From positions 1 through 64,000 of the forward strand of contig CABYCY010000007.1 of the NCBI GenBank assembly GCA_902517615.1: DNA of 64,000 bases, in the 5' to 3' direction. A program made the position numbers and the translations under genes. This document shows positions 17,985 to 26,955 of the stretch, piece after piece. A model generated the notes under the pieces. It had not been told where the DNA came from and searched no databases. It saw only the letters and a program-made list of their open reading frames with translations. This stretch comes from an uncultured Pelagibacteraceae bacterium. Lineage in GTDB: Bacteria > Pseudomonadota > Alphaproteobacteria > Pelagibacterales > Pelagibacteraceae. Every line of letters begins with the position of its first letter. Positions within the stretch are counted from its first letter, which is position 1.

Positions 17985-19715
17985 TTAATAAAGATTCTCT
18001 AGTTGGTTTTTATATTTTTCTGTAACTTTTTTTCTTTTTACTTTCATAGTTGGTGTCATTAAGCCATTTTCTATAGAAAAATTTTCTTCTATTAATTGAA
18101 TTCTTTTTATTTTTTCCAATAGAGTCAATTTTGTATTTATTTTTTTAATTACATTATTAATTTTTTCTTTTTCATTTAAAAAGTCTTTGTTAGGAACTAT
18201 TAAAGCAACTAAATAATTTTTTTTATCTCCGTAAACCATACATTGATCAATTTCTGGCTCATTTGTTATCATGTTCTCAATTTTAGCTGGTGAAATGTTA
18301 TCTCCTCCTGCACTTACAATAATATCTTTTTTCCTATCAGTAATTTTTAAATAACCATCATCATAATTAATTTCTCCTATATCACCTGTGTGAAGCCATC
18401 CATTAATAATTACTTTGTCAGTTTCTTCTTTTTTATTCCAATATCCAAGCATTACATTCTCACCTTTAACTAAAATTTCTCCATCTTCTGCAATTTTAAC
18501 TTGGTTTCCTTTAAAAGGTGGACCAACAGTTTCCACTTTTATCTTGTGAATTGGATTGCAACTTACTACTGGAGATGTTTCTGTTAAACCATAACCTTGA
18601 AGAGTTGGGAGGCCTACAGAATTTAAAAATTCACCTATTTCTTTATCAAGAGCACCTCCTCCAGAAACGAATGCTTTTAGATTTCCACCGAACTGTTTTT
18701 TTATTTTTTTTCTAACTAGTTTTTCAACTATTAGATTGAGCAATTTTTCAAAAAAAGTCATTTTTTGATTTAACAATTTTTTCTTACCTAATCGTAGAGT
18801 TAAATCTATTAATTTTGCTTTAAAACCTGTTTGTTTTTTTAAATTAATATTAATTTTGTTATAAAGGTTTTGATAAAACCTTGGAACAGCTGTCATAATT
18901 GTAGGTTTTGCTTCAGATATATTTTCTAAAAGTTTTTCTATTTTCTCAGCATAGAAAACTTTTGCTCCTACGGCTATCTGTGCAAATTGAACACAGTGTT
19001 CGTAGGAATGGGAAAGAGGTAGCCAAGTTAAAAATACTGGTCTTGAATTAAATAATGGCTTCATAATTTCACAAGCTCCTACAAGGTTGTTTAAAATACC
19101 ACCATGGCTTAATACTACTCCTTTTGGATTTCCTCCAGTTCCTGAAGTATAAATAATACATGCAGGAGAAGTTCTTTTTAATTTATTATTTTGGATTTTA
19201 TCCTTATCTAATAAATTATTTTTCATTATAGAACTAAAATCTAGATACTTTTCTTTTACAATTAAATTTAAATTCTTAATTACTTTATCGATTTCATCTA
19301 ATGTAATAACTTTATTTATAAAATCTTTTTCATTAATTGTATTATTTAATTTTTTTAACATTTCATTATTAGAAACAATAACTAAGCTAGGTTCACAATC
19401 TTCTATTAAATACTTATAGTCTTCGTCCGTATAAGTTGTATAGGCTGGTACTGTAATTCCTCCAGCTAACATAATAGCTAAATCAGAAACAAACCACTCT
19501 GGTCTATTCTCCGAAACTAAAAGACATCTGTCACCTTCTTTAATATTTTCTTTAATTATTTTTGACAATTTTAAAATATTTTTTTCAGTTTCTTCCCATG
19601 AATATGTTTTTTTGTTATTTGGATTTAACCATTGCAAAAAAATACTTTTTTTATTTTGGGTATCTGCTTGATTAGCAAATAGTTCAATTAAATTATTTAA
19701 GTTATCTAAATTCAT
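17985..19715 (-). CDS. fadD: Long-chain acyl-CoA synthetase (AMP-binding)
   Basis: A 576-residue ANL-superfamily enzyme of the long-chain fatty-acid:CoA ligase type, which activates fatty acids with ATP and CoA at the inner membrane. The phosphate-binding loop is IIYTSGTGGNPKGVVLSH (about residues 188-205), followed by FLTWLPLSHSYEHCVQF, the YGLTETSPVVSCNP segment, the WLHTGDIGEI motif with the Asp that contacts ribose, and DRKKDIIVSAGGDNISP. The C-terminal lysine region (TPTMKVKRKKV) fits long-chain ligases. It stands alone between the small basic gene and tRNA-Leu. The chain-length preference is not readable. Confidence 0.88.
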   Translation of the reverse strand: MNLDNLNNLIELFANQADTQNKKSIFLQWLNPNNKKTYSWEETEKNILKLSKIIKENIKEGDRCLLVSENRPEWFVSDLAIMLAGGITVPAYTTYTDEDYKYLIEDCEPSLVIVSNNEMLKKLNNTINEKDFINKVITLDEIDKVIKNLNLIVKEKYLDFSSIMKNNLLDKDKIQNNKLKRTSPACIIYTSGTGGNPKGVVLSHGGILNNLVGACEIMKPLFNSRPVFLTWLPLSHSYEHCVQFAQIAVGAKVFYAEKIEKLLENISEAKPTIMTAVPRFYQNLYNKININLKKQTGFKAKLIDLTLRLGKKKLLNQKMTFFEKLLNLIVEKLVRKKIKKQFGGNLKAFVSGGGALDKEIGEFLNSVGLPTLQGYGLTETSPVVSCNPIHKIKVETVGPPFKGNQVKIAEDGEILVKGENVMLGYWNKKEETDKVIINGWLHTGDIGEINYDDGYLKITDRKKDIIVSAGGDNISPAKIENMITNEPEIDQCMVYGDKKNYLVALIVPNKDFLNEKEKINNVIKKINTKLTLLEKIKRIQLIEENFSIENGLMTPTMKVKRKKVTEKYKNQLENLY

Positions 19716-19722
19716 AATCTCT

Positions 19723-19807
19723 TGGTGGGCGAAGAGAGAATCGAACTCTCACTTCTTACGAAACACGATTTTGAGTCGTGCGCGTCTACCAATTCCGCCA
19801 TTCGCCC
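19723..19807 (-). tRNA. tRNA-Leu (anticodon CAA)
   Basis: Reading the minus strand from 19807, the acceptor GGGCGAA pairs with TTCGCCC. The anticodon stem CACGA/TCGTG holds the loop CTCAAAA, anticodon CAA. A long variable arm (about 13 bases) identifies a class II tRNA, and the T loop is TTCGATT. The 3' CCA is encoded (19723-19725). It reads UUG leucine codons. Confidence 0.95.
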
Positions 19808-19869
19808 TTAGCATTCAATTAAATTATATTTAAATAGTATAAGAACTAAATTTATAATAAAACCAAAAA

Positions 19870-20460
19870 ATGTTTCAAATACTTTACAAAAAATGTTTAG
19901 AATTAGCTGCACATAAAAGTTCAAATTTTTATTTAGGCTTAGTATCTTTTGTAGAGAGTTCATTTTTTCCAATACCGCCAGATGTAATGATAATCCCAAT
20001 GGTTATTGCAAAAAAAAAGGAATTTATAAAAATTTTTTTAATAGCATCCATTTTCTCAGTTTTAGGTGGAATTTTTGGATATCTAATTGGTTATGTATTT
20101 TTTGATGTAGCAATGTATGTAATTGAATTTTATGGGTATCAAGACAAAGTTGAAAATTTGAAATCTAGCATGTCTCAAGAAAGTGGTTTTCTTGCTTGGT
20201 TAAGTATTCTTTTTTTGGCAGGATTTACACCATTACCTTATAAAGCTTTTACGATTTCAAGTGGTTTAATTGCATTTAATCTTCCTGTTTTTATAATTGT
20301 AAGCTTAATTTCAAGAAGCTTAAGATTTTTAATAGTTTCTTATCTATCTTATAAATTTGGTGAGTTATTTACTGAATATATGGATAAACATGGATCAAAA
20401 TGGTTCACTATTATTGGGATTATAATAGTTGTAATATTTATTTTTATATATTTATTTTAA
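19870..20460 (+). CDS. DedA/YqaA-family membrane protein
   Basis: A 196-residue integral membrane protein of the SNARE-associated/DedA family (YqaA-like). The conserved front part is SFVESSFFPIPPDVMIIPMV (about residues 28-47), with the acidic residue and Pro-Pro typical of the family. A Gly-rich helix follows (FSVLGGIFGYLIGYVFFDVA), then AGFTPLPYKAFTISSG, which matches the family's P-Y-K segment, and a final hydrophobic helix. DedA proteins are linked to lipid carrier movement and membrane homeostasis; the substrate is not known here. Six bases separate it from dsbB. Confidence 0.85.
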   Translation: MFQILYKKCLELAAHKSSNFYLGLVSFVESSFFPIPPDVMIIPMVIAKKKEFIKIFLIASIFSVLGGIFGYLIGYVFFDVAMYVIEFYGYQDKVENLKSSMSQESGFLAWLSILFLAGFTPLPYKAFTISSGLIAFNLPVFIIVSLISRSLRFLIVSYLSYKFGELFTEYMDKHGSKWFTIIGIIIVVIFIFIYLF

Positions 20461-20466
20461 AAATTA

Positions 20467-20949
20467 ATGTTTGAGATTAAAAAAACTATAACGATAAAAT
20501 TAATTTTTATAATTAGTGTTTTTGCTTTAGCTTCAGCATTTTTTATTGAGTATGTTTTAGGTCACCAACCTTGTAATTTATGCATACTAGAGAGAATTCC
20601 ATATTTTTTAGCAATAATAATTATTTTATTAAACTATAAATTTATTTACCTTGAAAAATATTTCATACTTATGCTTATTTTAATTTTTTTAGCTGCTACT
20701 ATTTTATCCTTATACCATTTAGGTATTGAGCAAGGTTTTATTGAAGAATCATTATTTTGTGACTTAAAAAATAGCTCAAATTTATTAACAAAAGAAGAAA
20801 TTTTAAAGCAGCTTAAACAAAAAAATATAAGCTGCCAAGATGTTACATTTAAAATTCTTGGATTATCACTTACAAGTTATAATATTTTAATTTCTTTGCT
20901 AATAAGTATAAGTATTACAAAAATTTATTTTAATTATGACAAAAATTAA
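20467..20949 (+). CDS. dsbB: Disulfide bond formation protein B
   Basis: A 160-residue inner-membrane quinone reductase that reoxidises the periplasmic DsbA. Four hydrophobic helices are visible. The first redox pair is CNLC in GHQPCNLCILERIPYF (about 36-39), the form conserved in DsbB. The second periplasmic pair is probably the Cys in SLFCDLKN and that in NISCQDV. The protein is short, as in many marine Alphaproteobacteria. It overlaps the following coq7 gene by 14 bases, so the two are co-translated. No dsbA is visible in the window. Confidence 0.87.
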   Translation: MFEIKKTITIKLIFIISVFALASAFFIEYVLGHQPCNLCILERIPYFLAIIIILLNYKFIYLEKYFILMLILIFLAATILSLYHLGIEQGFIEESLFCDLKNSSNLLTKEEILKQLKQKNISCQDVTFKILGLSLTSYNILISLLISISITKIYFNYDKN

Positions 20950-21469
20950 CTCAAATAAAGTTAAGGAATTTATAAGAGTTGATCATGCTGGTGAGCGTGG
21001 TGCAGTCAAAATTTATGAAGGACAATTGCTAGCTTTAAATACATTTGTAAAAGATGATGATCTTAAAAAAACTATTGAGGAAATGAAAGTTCATGAGAAG
21101 GAACACTGTGAATTTTTTGAAAATGAGATAAAAAAAAGAAATATAAAACCAACAAAATTTTTACCATTATGGGATTTATTGGGAGTAGGACTAGGATTTG
21201 GATCAACTTTACTTGGGAAAAAAGCTGCGATGCTATGTACAGCTTCTGTTGAAGAAGTTATAGATGAACATTATTTAAATCAAATTAATCAACTTGATAA
21301 TAGTGAAAAAAATTTGAAAAAAAAGATTACAAAATTTAGGCAAGATGAGATAAATCACAAAGATATTGCTTACACTGAAGGTGCTACAAAAAAAGGTCCT
21401 TACTTATTGTTGGACAAAATTATCAAGACAGGTTCTAAAATTGCAATAAAAATTTCTGAGAAAATCTAA
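20936..21469 (+). CDS. coq7: Demethoxyubiquinone hydroxylase (Coq7/UbiF type)
   Basis: A di-iron ferritin-like monooxygenase that adds the last hydroxyl group in ubiquinone synthesis. The 177 residues show the repeated helix-pair pattern with metal ligands: HAGERGAVKIYEGQL (first Glu), KVHEKEHCEFFE (ExxH), VEEVIDEHYLNQ (second Glu and ExxH region), and DEINHKDIA (final Glu and His). A Gly-rich segment, LLGVGLGFGSTLLGKKAA, lies between the halves, as in Coq7. It is a peripheral membrane protein. It works in the same pathway as UbiE and UbiB, encoded at 30.9-33.2 kb. It converges with the HNH gene by a four-base overlap of stops. Confidence 0.92.
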   Translation: MTKINSNKVKEFIRVDHAGERGAVKIYEGQLLALNTFVKDDDLKKTIEEMKVHEKEHCEFFENEIKKRNIKPTKFLPLWDLLGVGLGFGSTLLGKKAAMLCTASVEEVIDEHYLNQINQLDNSEKNLKKKITKFRQDEINHKDIAYTEGATKKGPYLLLDKIIKTGSKIAIKISEKI

Positions 21470-22035
21470 GCTTCTAATTCTACATCCCAATACAAGTAAT
21501 CCATCCAACTTTTATGTAAATAATTTGGTGGGAAATTCTTACCATTTTTGTGTAAATCCTCTGTAGATGGACGAAAAGGATATTGATGAAGTTTCATACC
21601 TGAGAGTTTTAATAATTTTCCACCTTTTTTTACATTACATGCAGAACATGCTGTAACAACATTATCCCAATTTGTTTCTCCTCCTTTTGACCTCGGTAAT
21701 AAATGATCAAAAGTTAGCTCTTCATTGCTTCCACAATACTGACAAGAGAATTTATCTCTTAAAAACACATTAAATCTTGTAAAACTCGGCTTGCTTTGGG
21801 GAACAATATAATCTTTTAAAGCTATAACACTTGGCAACTTCATATTAAAAGATGGACTTCTTATATTTCTATCATAGTTACTGACAATAATAACTCTATC
21901 AAGAAAAACTGATTTTACTGTATCTTGCCAAGACCATAAAGATAATGGATAATAACTTAATGGCCTGTAGTCGGCATTAAGTACTAATGCTGGACACTTT
22001 TCTAATGAAACATTTTGTTCTATAAAATTATTCAT
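21466..22035 (-). CDS. HNH endonuclease family protein
   Basis: A 189-residue protein with a complete HNH zinc domain near the middle: CQYCGSNEELTFDHLLPRSKGG (shown only in part; about 97-118), then TNWDNVVTACSACNVKKGG. The paired CxxC motifs bind zinc; the H of FDH, N of WDN and following residues form the nuclease site. The N-terminal part (ALVLNADYRPLSYYPLSLWSW) is the stretch usual in this widespread free-standing bacterial HNH group. Its cellular role is not established and it is not next to a toxin, phage or intron here. Confidence 0.87.
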   Translation of the reverse strand: MNNFIEQNVSLEKCPALVLNADYRPLSYYPLSLWSWQDTVKSVFLDRVIIVSNYDRNIRSPSFNMKLPSVIALKDYIVPQSKPSFTRFNVFLRDKFSCQYCGSNEELTFDHLLPRSKGGETNWDNVVTACSACNVKKGGKLLKLSGMKLHQYPFRPSTEDLHKNGKNFPPNYLHKSWMDYLYWDVELEA

Positions 22036-22083
22036 TAATATAATTTTAACTTAGTTAAACAATTTTATCAATAATTAGAAACA

Positions 22084-22734
22084 TTAAATTTTTTTTAAAA
22101 TAAAATTTAGAGCTGTACTTGATGCTTCAATGGGAATATGATGATCACAATTTTTAATTAATAATGTTTCAACTTTAACATTATTTCTAATTAAAAAATC
22201 TTTTGCTTCCAATAGATGCGTTGATGGGACAATTTGATCAGCTTCACCATGTATAAGAATTGTTTCAGTATTATTTTTAATTCTATTTTTCAAATCTTCT
22301 TGATTAATTATTTTTCCAGAAAACCCTACTATACAAGAAAATTTTTCTTCAGTTGTAAGTCCAACATTTAAAGACATCATACAACCCTGACTAAAACCTG
22401 ATAAGCAGACTTGATTATTTGATAATTTAAATTCTAGTTTTACCTCATCAATAAATTTTTTTAAAACATTTTCAGCTTTAATTGATTGAGCTAATATATA
22501 TTTAGAGTCCTCTTTTGTTAAATCAAACCATTGATACCCTGTAGGATTTATAGCACATGTTTCATGACCATTTGGACAAATAAAAACAGTGTTAGGCAAG
22601 TGCCTTTTCCAATTTAAAGATATTAAACTTATATCCTTTCCATCACCACCATAACCATGGAGTAAAATAATTGCATTTTTAATTTCAATACCATTTTCTG
22701 GTTTAATAATTATTGAATTTAGACAAAATGTCAT
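22084..22734 (-). CDS. Phospholipase/carboxylesterase (alpha/beta hydrolase)
   Basis: A serine esterase of the acyl-protein-thioesterase/YpfH group, about 216 residues from this start. The oxyanion region is ILLHGYGGDGKD, the nucleophile is Ser in GFSQGCM, the Asp is in LIHGEADQIVP, and the catalytic His is in NCDHHIP near the C terminus; all three triad members are present. Cytoplasmic, with no signal peptide. The ATG at 22734 gives the usual short lead before the first strand; an earlier in-frame ATG at 22770 would add 12 residues (MFFKNKKHNLST) that do not look conserved. It is divergent from the HIG1 gene. Confidence 0.85.
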   Translation of the reverse strand: MTFCLNSIIIKPENGIEIKNAIILLHGYGGDGKDISLISLNWKRHLPNTVFICPNGHETCAINPTGYQWFDLTKEDSKYILAQSIKAENVLKKFIDEVKLEFKLSNNQVCLSGFSQGCMMSLNVGLTTEEKFSCIVGFSGKIINQEDLKNRIKNNTETILIHGEADQIVPSTHLLEAKDFLIRNNVKVETLLIKNCDHHIPIEASSTALNFILKKI

Positions 22735-22784
22735 AGTCGATAAATTATGTTTTTTATTTTTAAAAAACAATCTACAATAATTCT

Positions 22785-22988
22785 ATGATTTCAGGAATAT
22801 TTATAAAAATTTTATCGATAAGTCTTTTGATTGCTGTAGGGATAGTTTTAATTTTGGGTATAGGAACTCTTTTTAAAGGAGGGGAAACTAGTAAAAAATA
22901 TTCAAATAAATTAATGCAATTAAGAGTTCTATTACAATTTATTGCTATTCTTGTATTGGTTGGCTTTGCTTATTTTTTTAAAAACTAG
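22785..22988 (+). CDS. HIG1-domain twin-transmembrane protein
   Basis: A 67-residue protein with two hydrophobic helices (about 5-28 and 46-64) joined by a basic loop. The loop SNKLMQLRVLLQFIAIL fits the conserved (Q/N)xLMxxRVLLQ segment of the hypoxia-induced gene 1 (HIG_1_N) family. In mitochondria such proteins (Rcf1) associate with cytochrome oxidase; a similar role in bacteria is an inference. It stands alone between divergent and convergent neighbours, with its stop overlapping the end of the TlpA-like gene by four bases. Confidence 0.82.
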   Translation: MISGIFIKILSISLLIAVGIVLILGIGTLFKGGETSKKYSNKLMQLRVLLQFIAILVLVGFAYFFKN

Positions 22989-23494
22989 TTATATTTTTTT
23001 ATCCAATCTACAAAATTTTTATCTTCAAAATCAATTGAACCTATTACTCTAGCAAATTCTTGGCCCTCTTTATTTATTAAGATTGATGTAGGGATTCCTC
23101 TTAATGAAAATGTTTTTGCCAGTGTTGTGGGCGGATCAAAATAAGGTTCAAGGTTTTTGATATTAAGATCTATAAAAAATTTATTAGCTTTGTCTAAATT
23201 TTCATTACCAATATTAATTACAAAAATTTTTAAATTTCTCAATTCTGTATTTTTTTGTAAACTATCTAATGACGGCATTTCTTCTTTACAAGGTTCACAC
23301 CAAGTTGCCCAAAAATTCAATATCAACAGGCTACCCATGAATTCTTTGATATTAATTTTTTTATCCTTTTTGTCTAAAAAAATAACATTATCATATGTTT
23401 TTGGTAATTTATGGATAACAATATTTTTAATTCCAGGCAATTCTTCAGCCAAAACATTTGTTACCAAAAAAATAAATATTATTAAAAATCTCAT
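22985..23494 (-). CDS. TlpA/ResA-like periplasmic thioredoxin
   Basis: A 169-residue thioredoxin-fold protein with an N-terminal signal sequence (MRFLIIFIFLVTNVLAEELP; cleavage after VLA). The active site is ATWCEPCKEEMPSL (CxxC), and the cis-proline segment is GIPTSILINKEG. These are the marks of TlpA/ResA-type reductants, which reduce cytochrome c apoproteins or copper-site cysteines outside the membrane. It is divergent from argH with only 24 bases between starts. Confidence 0.87.
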   Translation of the reverse strand: MRFLIIFIFLVTNVLAEELPGIKNIVIHKLPKTYDNVIFLDKKDKKINIKEFMGSLLILNFWATWCEPCKEEMPSLDSLQKNTELRNLKIFVINIGNENLDKANKFFIDLNIKNLEPYFDPPTTLAKTFSLRGIPTSILINKEGQEFARVIGSIDFEDKNFVDWIKKYN

Positions 23495-23518
23495 GTTAAA
23501 TAGGTATAATTAAATATC

Positions 23519-24913
23519 ATGGCAAAAAATAAAAACAACCAAGCAATATGGAATACTCGAATTCAAAAAAAAACCTCAAGTTTATTTCAAAAAGTTGGAA
23601 ATTCTATCGATATTGATAAAAGACTCTATAAAGAAGACATACAAGGATCAATTGCTCATGTTGAAATGCTATTCAGACAGAAAATAATTTCATTTAAAAT
23701 TAAAAACAAAATTATTTACGGTTTAAACAAAATTTATAAAGAAATATCTAAAAAAAAATTTGAATTTAATAAAAAATATGAGGATATTCATATGAATATA
23801 GAAAAAAGATTATTTCAAATAATTGGTGAAGATGCTGGACATATTCATACAGCTAGATCAAGAAATGATCAGGTAATAACTGATTTTAAGATCTGGATAA
23901 AAGGTGCAACAAAAGAAATAAATAAAAATATTGATAAAGTAATTAAAAGTACAATTAAATTAGCAGAAAAAAATATTGAGACAATCATGCCTGGTTTTAC
24001 TCATCTTAAAAATGCGCAAGCTATTTCCTTTGGACATTATTTGATGGCGTACGTTGAAATGTTTAGTAGAGATAAAAAAAGATTTTTAAATAATTTAGAT
24101 AATTTAGATGAAAATCCTTTAGGTGTTTCTGCTCTTGCAGGAACATCATTTAATATAGATAGAAATTTTACCTCTAAAAAGCTTGGCTTTAAAAGACCAA
24201 CTAATAATTCTATAGACACTGTTTCTGATAGAGATTTTGTACTTGATTTTCTTTATAGTGTTTCTGTTTGTTCAATGCACATTTCAAGAATAGCAGAAGA
24301 ATTAATAATATGGAATTCTGATGCATTTCATCTGATCAATTTATCTGACAAAGTAGTTACAGGTTCATCAATTATGCCTCAAAAAAAAAATCCTGATCTT
24401 TTAGAATATCTAAGAGGGAAAACTGGTAGCTCTTATGGAAATTTTTTTTCTATGCTCACTATTCTAAAGGGTTTACCTCTATCTTACTTTAAAGATTTAC
24501 AGGACGATAAAGAGTTAGTTTTTAAATCAAATGATACTTTAACTAATTGTTTGAAAATATTTGATGAGATACTTAAAAATTGCAGTCCAAACAAAAAAAA
24601 AATGTTTGAACTTGCAAATACTGGTCATACAACAGCAACAGATTTTGCTGATTATTTAGTTAAAAAACATTCTTTGTCTTTTAGAAAAGCTTATGAAAAA
24701 ACAGCAGCTATAGTCAATCTTGCTGAAAAAAGAAAGAAAAACTTGAGTGAATTAAGCTTGCAAGAGCTTAAAAAAATTGAGCCAAAACTCACTGACGATG
24801 TTTTGAAAGTATTTGATTTAAAAAATTCAATAAATTCAAAAAAATCTTATGGGGGAACGTCTTTTGACAATATCAAAAAAATGATATTGAGATATAAAAA
24901 AACAAATGATTAA
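23519..24913 (+). CDS. argH: Argininosuccinate lyase
   Basis: Last enzyme of arginine synthesis; it splits argininosuccinate into arginine and fumarate in the cytoplasm. The 464 residues are full length. The superfamily signature is GSSIMPQKKNPD (about residues 281-292); upstream are DVSDRDFVLDF-type and HTARSRNDQV segments (the latter around 117-126), both active-site regions of the fumarase/ASL superfamily, and TGHTTATDFADYLV near the C terminus. It begins ATG at 23519 and overlaps the small lipoprotein gene by eight bases, forming an operon with lysA. Confidence 0.95.
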   Translation: MAKNKNNQAIWNTRIQKKTSSLFQKVGNSIDIDKRLYKEDIQGSIAHVEMLFRQKIISFKIKNKIIYGLNKIYKEISKKKFEFNKKYEDIHMNIEKRLFQIIGEDAGHIHTARSRNDQVITDFKIWIKGATKEINKNIDKVIKSTIKLAEKNIETIMPGFTHLKNAQAISFGHYLMAYVEMFSRDKKRFLNNLDNLDENPLGVSALAGTSFNIDRNFTSKKLGFKRPTNNSIDTVSDRDFVLDFLYSVSVCSMHISRIAEELIIWNSDAFHLINLSDKVVTGSSIMPQKKNPDLLEYLRGKTGSSYGNFFSMLTILKGLPLSYFKDLQDDKELVFKSNDTLTNCLKIFDEILKNCSPNKKKMFELANTGHTTATDFADYLVKKHSLSFRKAYEKTAAIVNLAEKRKKNLSELSLQELKKIEPKLTDDVLKVFDLKNSINSKKSYGGTSFDNIKKMILRYKKTND

Positions 24914-25031
24914 AAAAATATCACTTTTAATATTTATTTCATTTATACTGATCTCTTGTGGTAAAAAAAATTGCCCTACGTATACAGGTTCAGAGGAAGA
25001 GAAATGTGATCCTCTATTTAAAACAAAATGA
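24906..25031 (+). CDS. 41-residue lipoprotein between argH and lysA (LptM/LppL-like position)
   Basis: A small gene with ATG inside the argH stop region and TGA sharing bases with the lysA ATG (ATGA). The product begins MIKKISLLIFISFILISCGK: a basic start, a hydrophobic stretch and a lipobox (LISC, acylated Cys at 18), followed by 23 polar residues with two more Cys. In many Proteobacteria a tiny lipoprotein gene (lppL, or yifL/lptM) sits just before lysA or dapF, so this is probably the counterpart. LptM in E. coli helps LptD mature; whether this does is inference. The lipobox and tight coupling on both sides make it a real gene. Confidence 0.82.
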   Translation: MIKKISLLIFISFILISCGKKNCPTYTGSEEEKCDPLFKTK

Positions 25032-26242
25032 AATATATCAATAAAAAACTTTCAATTGAAAAAACTAATTTTCATAAGATTGCCCAAAATTTTAAAACTC
25101 CAACCTATTGTTATTCCTATTCAAAATTAAAAGAAAATATAACTAATTTTAAAAAAAATTTTAAATCCTTTTCTCCGTTAATATGTTTTGCAGTTAAATC
25201 AAACACAAATGTGAGTTTGATAAAAGAGATTAAGAAATTTGGGCTTGGGGCTGACGTTGTATCTATTGGTGAAATGATGATGGCTTTAAAAGCAAAAATA
25301 AACCCAAAAAAAATAGTTTTTTCTGGAGTTGGCAAAACAACAGATGAGATAAATTTTGCCATAGATAGGAAAATTCTATTAATTAATGCTGAATCAAAAA
25401 GCGAAGTTGAGGAAATAAATAGAATAGCTAAAACAAAAAAAATAAAAGTGCAGATTGGTGTGAGATTAAATCCAAACACTGATGCAAAAACTCTTAGTCA
25501 AATATCAACTGGTAAAAAAGACAATAAATTTGGAGTAAATAAAAAAACATTTTATGAGATTATCAATTTTTGTAAAAGTTCTAAAAATGTTGATCTAAAA
25601 TGCTTGAGTGTTCACATAGGAAGCCAAATTTTAGATCACAAACCTTATGAAAAAATGCTTAAGGTACTCGATAATATTTTAAACAAAACAAATCATAAAT
25701 TTGAATACATTGATTTAGGTGGTGGTATGGGTATTTCTTATTCTAATAAAAATAAAAAACTTAATTATAAAAAATACAACTCAGCTATTAAAAAATTTTT
25801 AAAGAATAAAAAATATAAAATAATATTTGAACCTGGAAGATCAATCATAGGAAACACAGGAACTTTAATTACAAAAGTGATCTACATTAAAGATAGTGAA
25901 AGTAAAAAATTTATAATTCTAGATGCGGCTATGAACGACCTTATGAGACCAGCGCTGTATGGTGCAATTCATAAAACTCTACCTCTAATAAAATCAGGAA
26001 AAATTTCAAAAAAAACTTATGAATTTGTAGGACCTATTTGTGAAAGTACAGATAAATTTATAACTATAAAAAATTTCCAGGAACTAAAAGAAAAAGATTA
26101 TATCGCAATATGTGATGTAGGTGCTTATGGAATGTCTTTAAGTTCAAACTATAATTTACGAACAAAACCCTTAGAACTACTAATCAAAGGTAATAAATTA
26201 AAGATAATAAGAAAAAGACAAAAGCATAAAGATCTAATCTAG
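25028..26242 (+). CDS. lysA: Diaminopimelate decarboxylase
   Basis: Pyridoxal-phosphate enzyme that makes lysine from meso-diaminopimelate. The 404 residues are the usual length for fold type III. The PLP lysine is in CFAVKSNTN (about residue 57); other landmarks are LSVHIGSQI, YIDLGGGMGISY (the Gly-rich phosphate loop), FEPGRSIIGNTG, and GPICESTDKF with the catalytic Cys from the partner subunit. It follows the small lipoprotein with an ATGA overlap. Confidence 0.95.
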   Translation: MKYINKKLSIEKTNFHKIAQNFKTPTYCYSYSKLKENITNFKKNFKSFSPLICFAVKSNTNVSLIKEIKKFGLGADVVSIGEMMMALKAKINPKKIVFSGVGKTTDEINFAIDRKILLINAESKSEVEEINRIAKTKKIKVQIGVRLNPNTDAKTLSQISTGKKDNKFGVNKKTFYEIINFCKSSKNVDLKCLSVHIGSQILDHKPYEKMLKVLDNILNKTNHKFEYIDLGGGMGISYSNKNKKLNYKKYNSAIKKFLKNKKYKIIFEPGRSIIGNTGTLITKVIYIKDSESKKFIILDAAMNDLMRPALYGAIHKTLPLIKSGKISKKTYEFVGPICESTDKFITIKNFQELKEKDYIAICDVGAYGMSLSSNYNLRTKPLELLIKGNKLKIIRKRQKHKDLI

Positions 26243-26253
26243 CTTTTGACAAA

Positions 26254-26955
26254 ATGATAAGAAACATTTTATTTTCAATAATTTTTTTCACTGGAATAAT
26301 TTTTATTTCTTTAGTTTTCTTGCCTTCTCTTTTTTTTCCTAGAAAAGTTGTTTTATATGGTGGAAAGTTAATGGGGTATTGGACTGGAATTTGTTTAAAA
26401 TTTTTTCTTTCTGTTAAAATTATTGTTAAAGGAAAAGAAAATATAATTATAAATGATAAATATTTTATAGCTGCTTCTCACCAATCAATGTTTGAAACTT
26501 TTTACTTACAAACTATTTTTAACTCACCTGTATTTATTCTAAAAAAAGAACTTTTACAAATTCCCATATTTGGTTGGTATCTTAAAAAAATTGGATCAAT
26601 TTCAATTAGCAGGAATAAGACCACAAAAGATAATTTAAGTTTTTTCAATGATATTTCAGAGATGATATCTCAATCAAATCGTCCATTAATTATTTTTCCA
26701 CAGGGTACAAGAGTATTACCAGAAGATAGAACTCCATTCAAAAAAGGAGCTTCAAGAATATATGAAGAATTGAAAATTAGTTGTCTCCCGGTTGCTATAA
26801 ACTCTGGATTTGTTTGGCCAAAAAAAGGGATAAAAAAAAGTAATAAGATAATTACTATATCAATCTTAAAACCGATTCCTAATGGATTAGAAAAAGATCA
26901 ATTTTTAAAAATTTTAGAAAATAATATTTATAACGAACTTGATATTATTAATTAG
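26254..26955 (+). CDS. plsC: 1-acyl-sn-glycerol-3-phosphate acyltransferase
   Basis: Inner-membrane lysophosphatidate acyltransferase of phospholipid synthesis. The 233 residues start with a hydrophobic helix. The acyltransferase block I is SHQSMFETFY (about 74-83), the HX4E form common in Alphaproteobacteria in place of HX4D. Later come GSISISRNK (block II) and FPQGTR (block III, with Gln instead of Glu). Block IV includes CLPVAINSGFVWP. Last gene of the argH-lysA run; it converges on dnaN, and the two coding ends overlap by four bases. Confidence 0.9.
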   Translation: MIRNILFSIIFFTGIIFISLVFLPSLFFPRKVVLYGGKLMGYWTGICLKFFLSVKIIVKGKENIIINDKYFIAASHQSMFETFYLQTIFNSPVFILKKELLQIPIFGWYLKKIGSISISRNKTTKDNLSFFNDISEMISQSNRPLIIFPQGTRVLPEDRTPFKKGASRIYEELKISCLPVAINSGFVWPKKGIKKSNKIITISILKPIPNGLEKDQFLKILENNIYNELDIIN

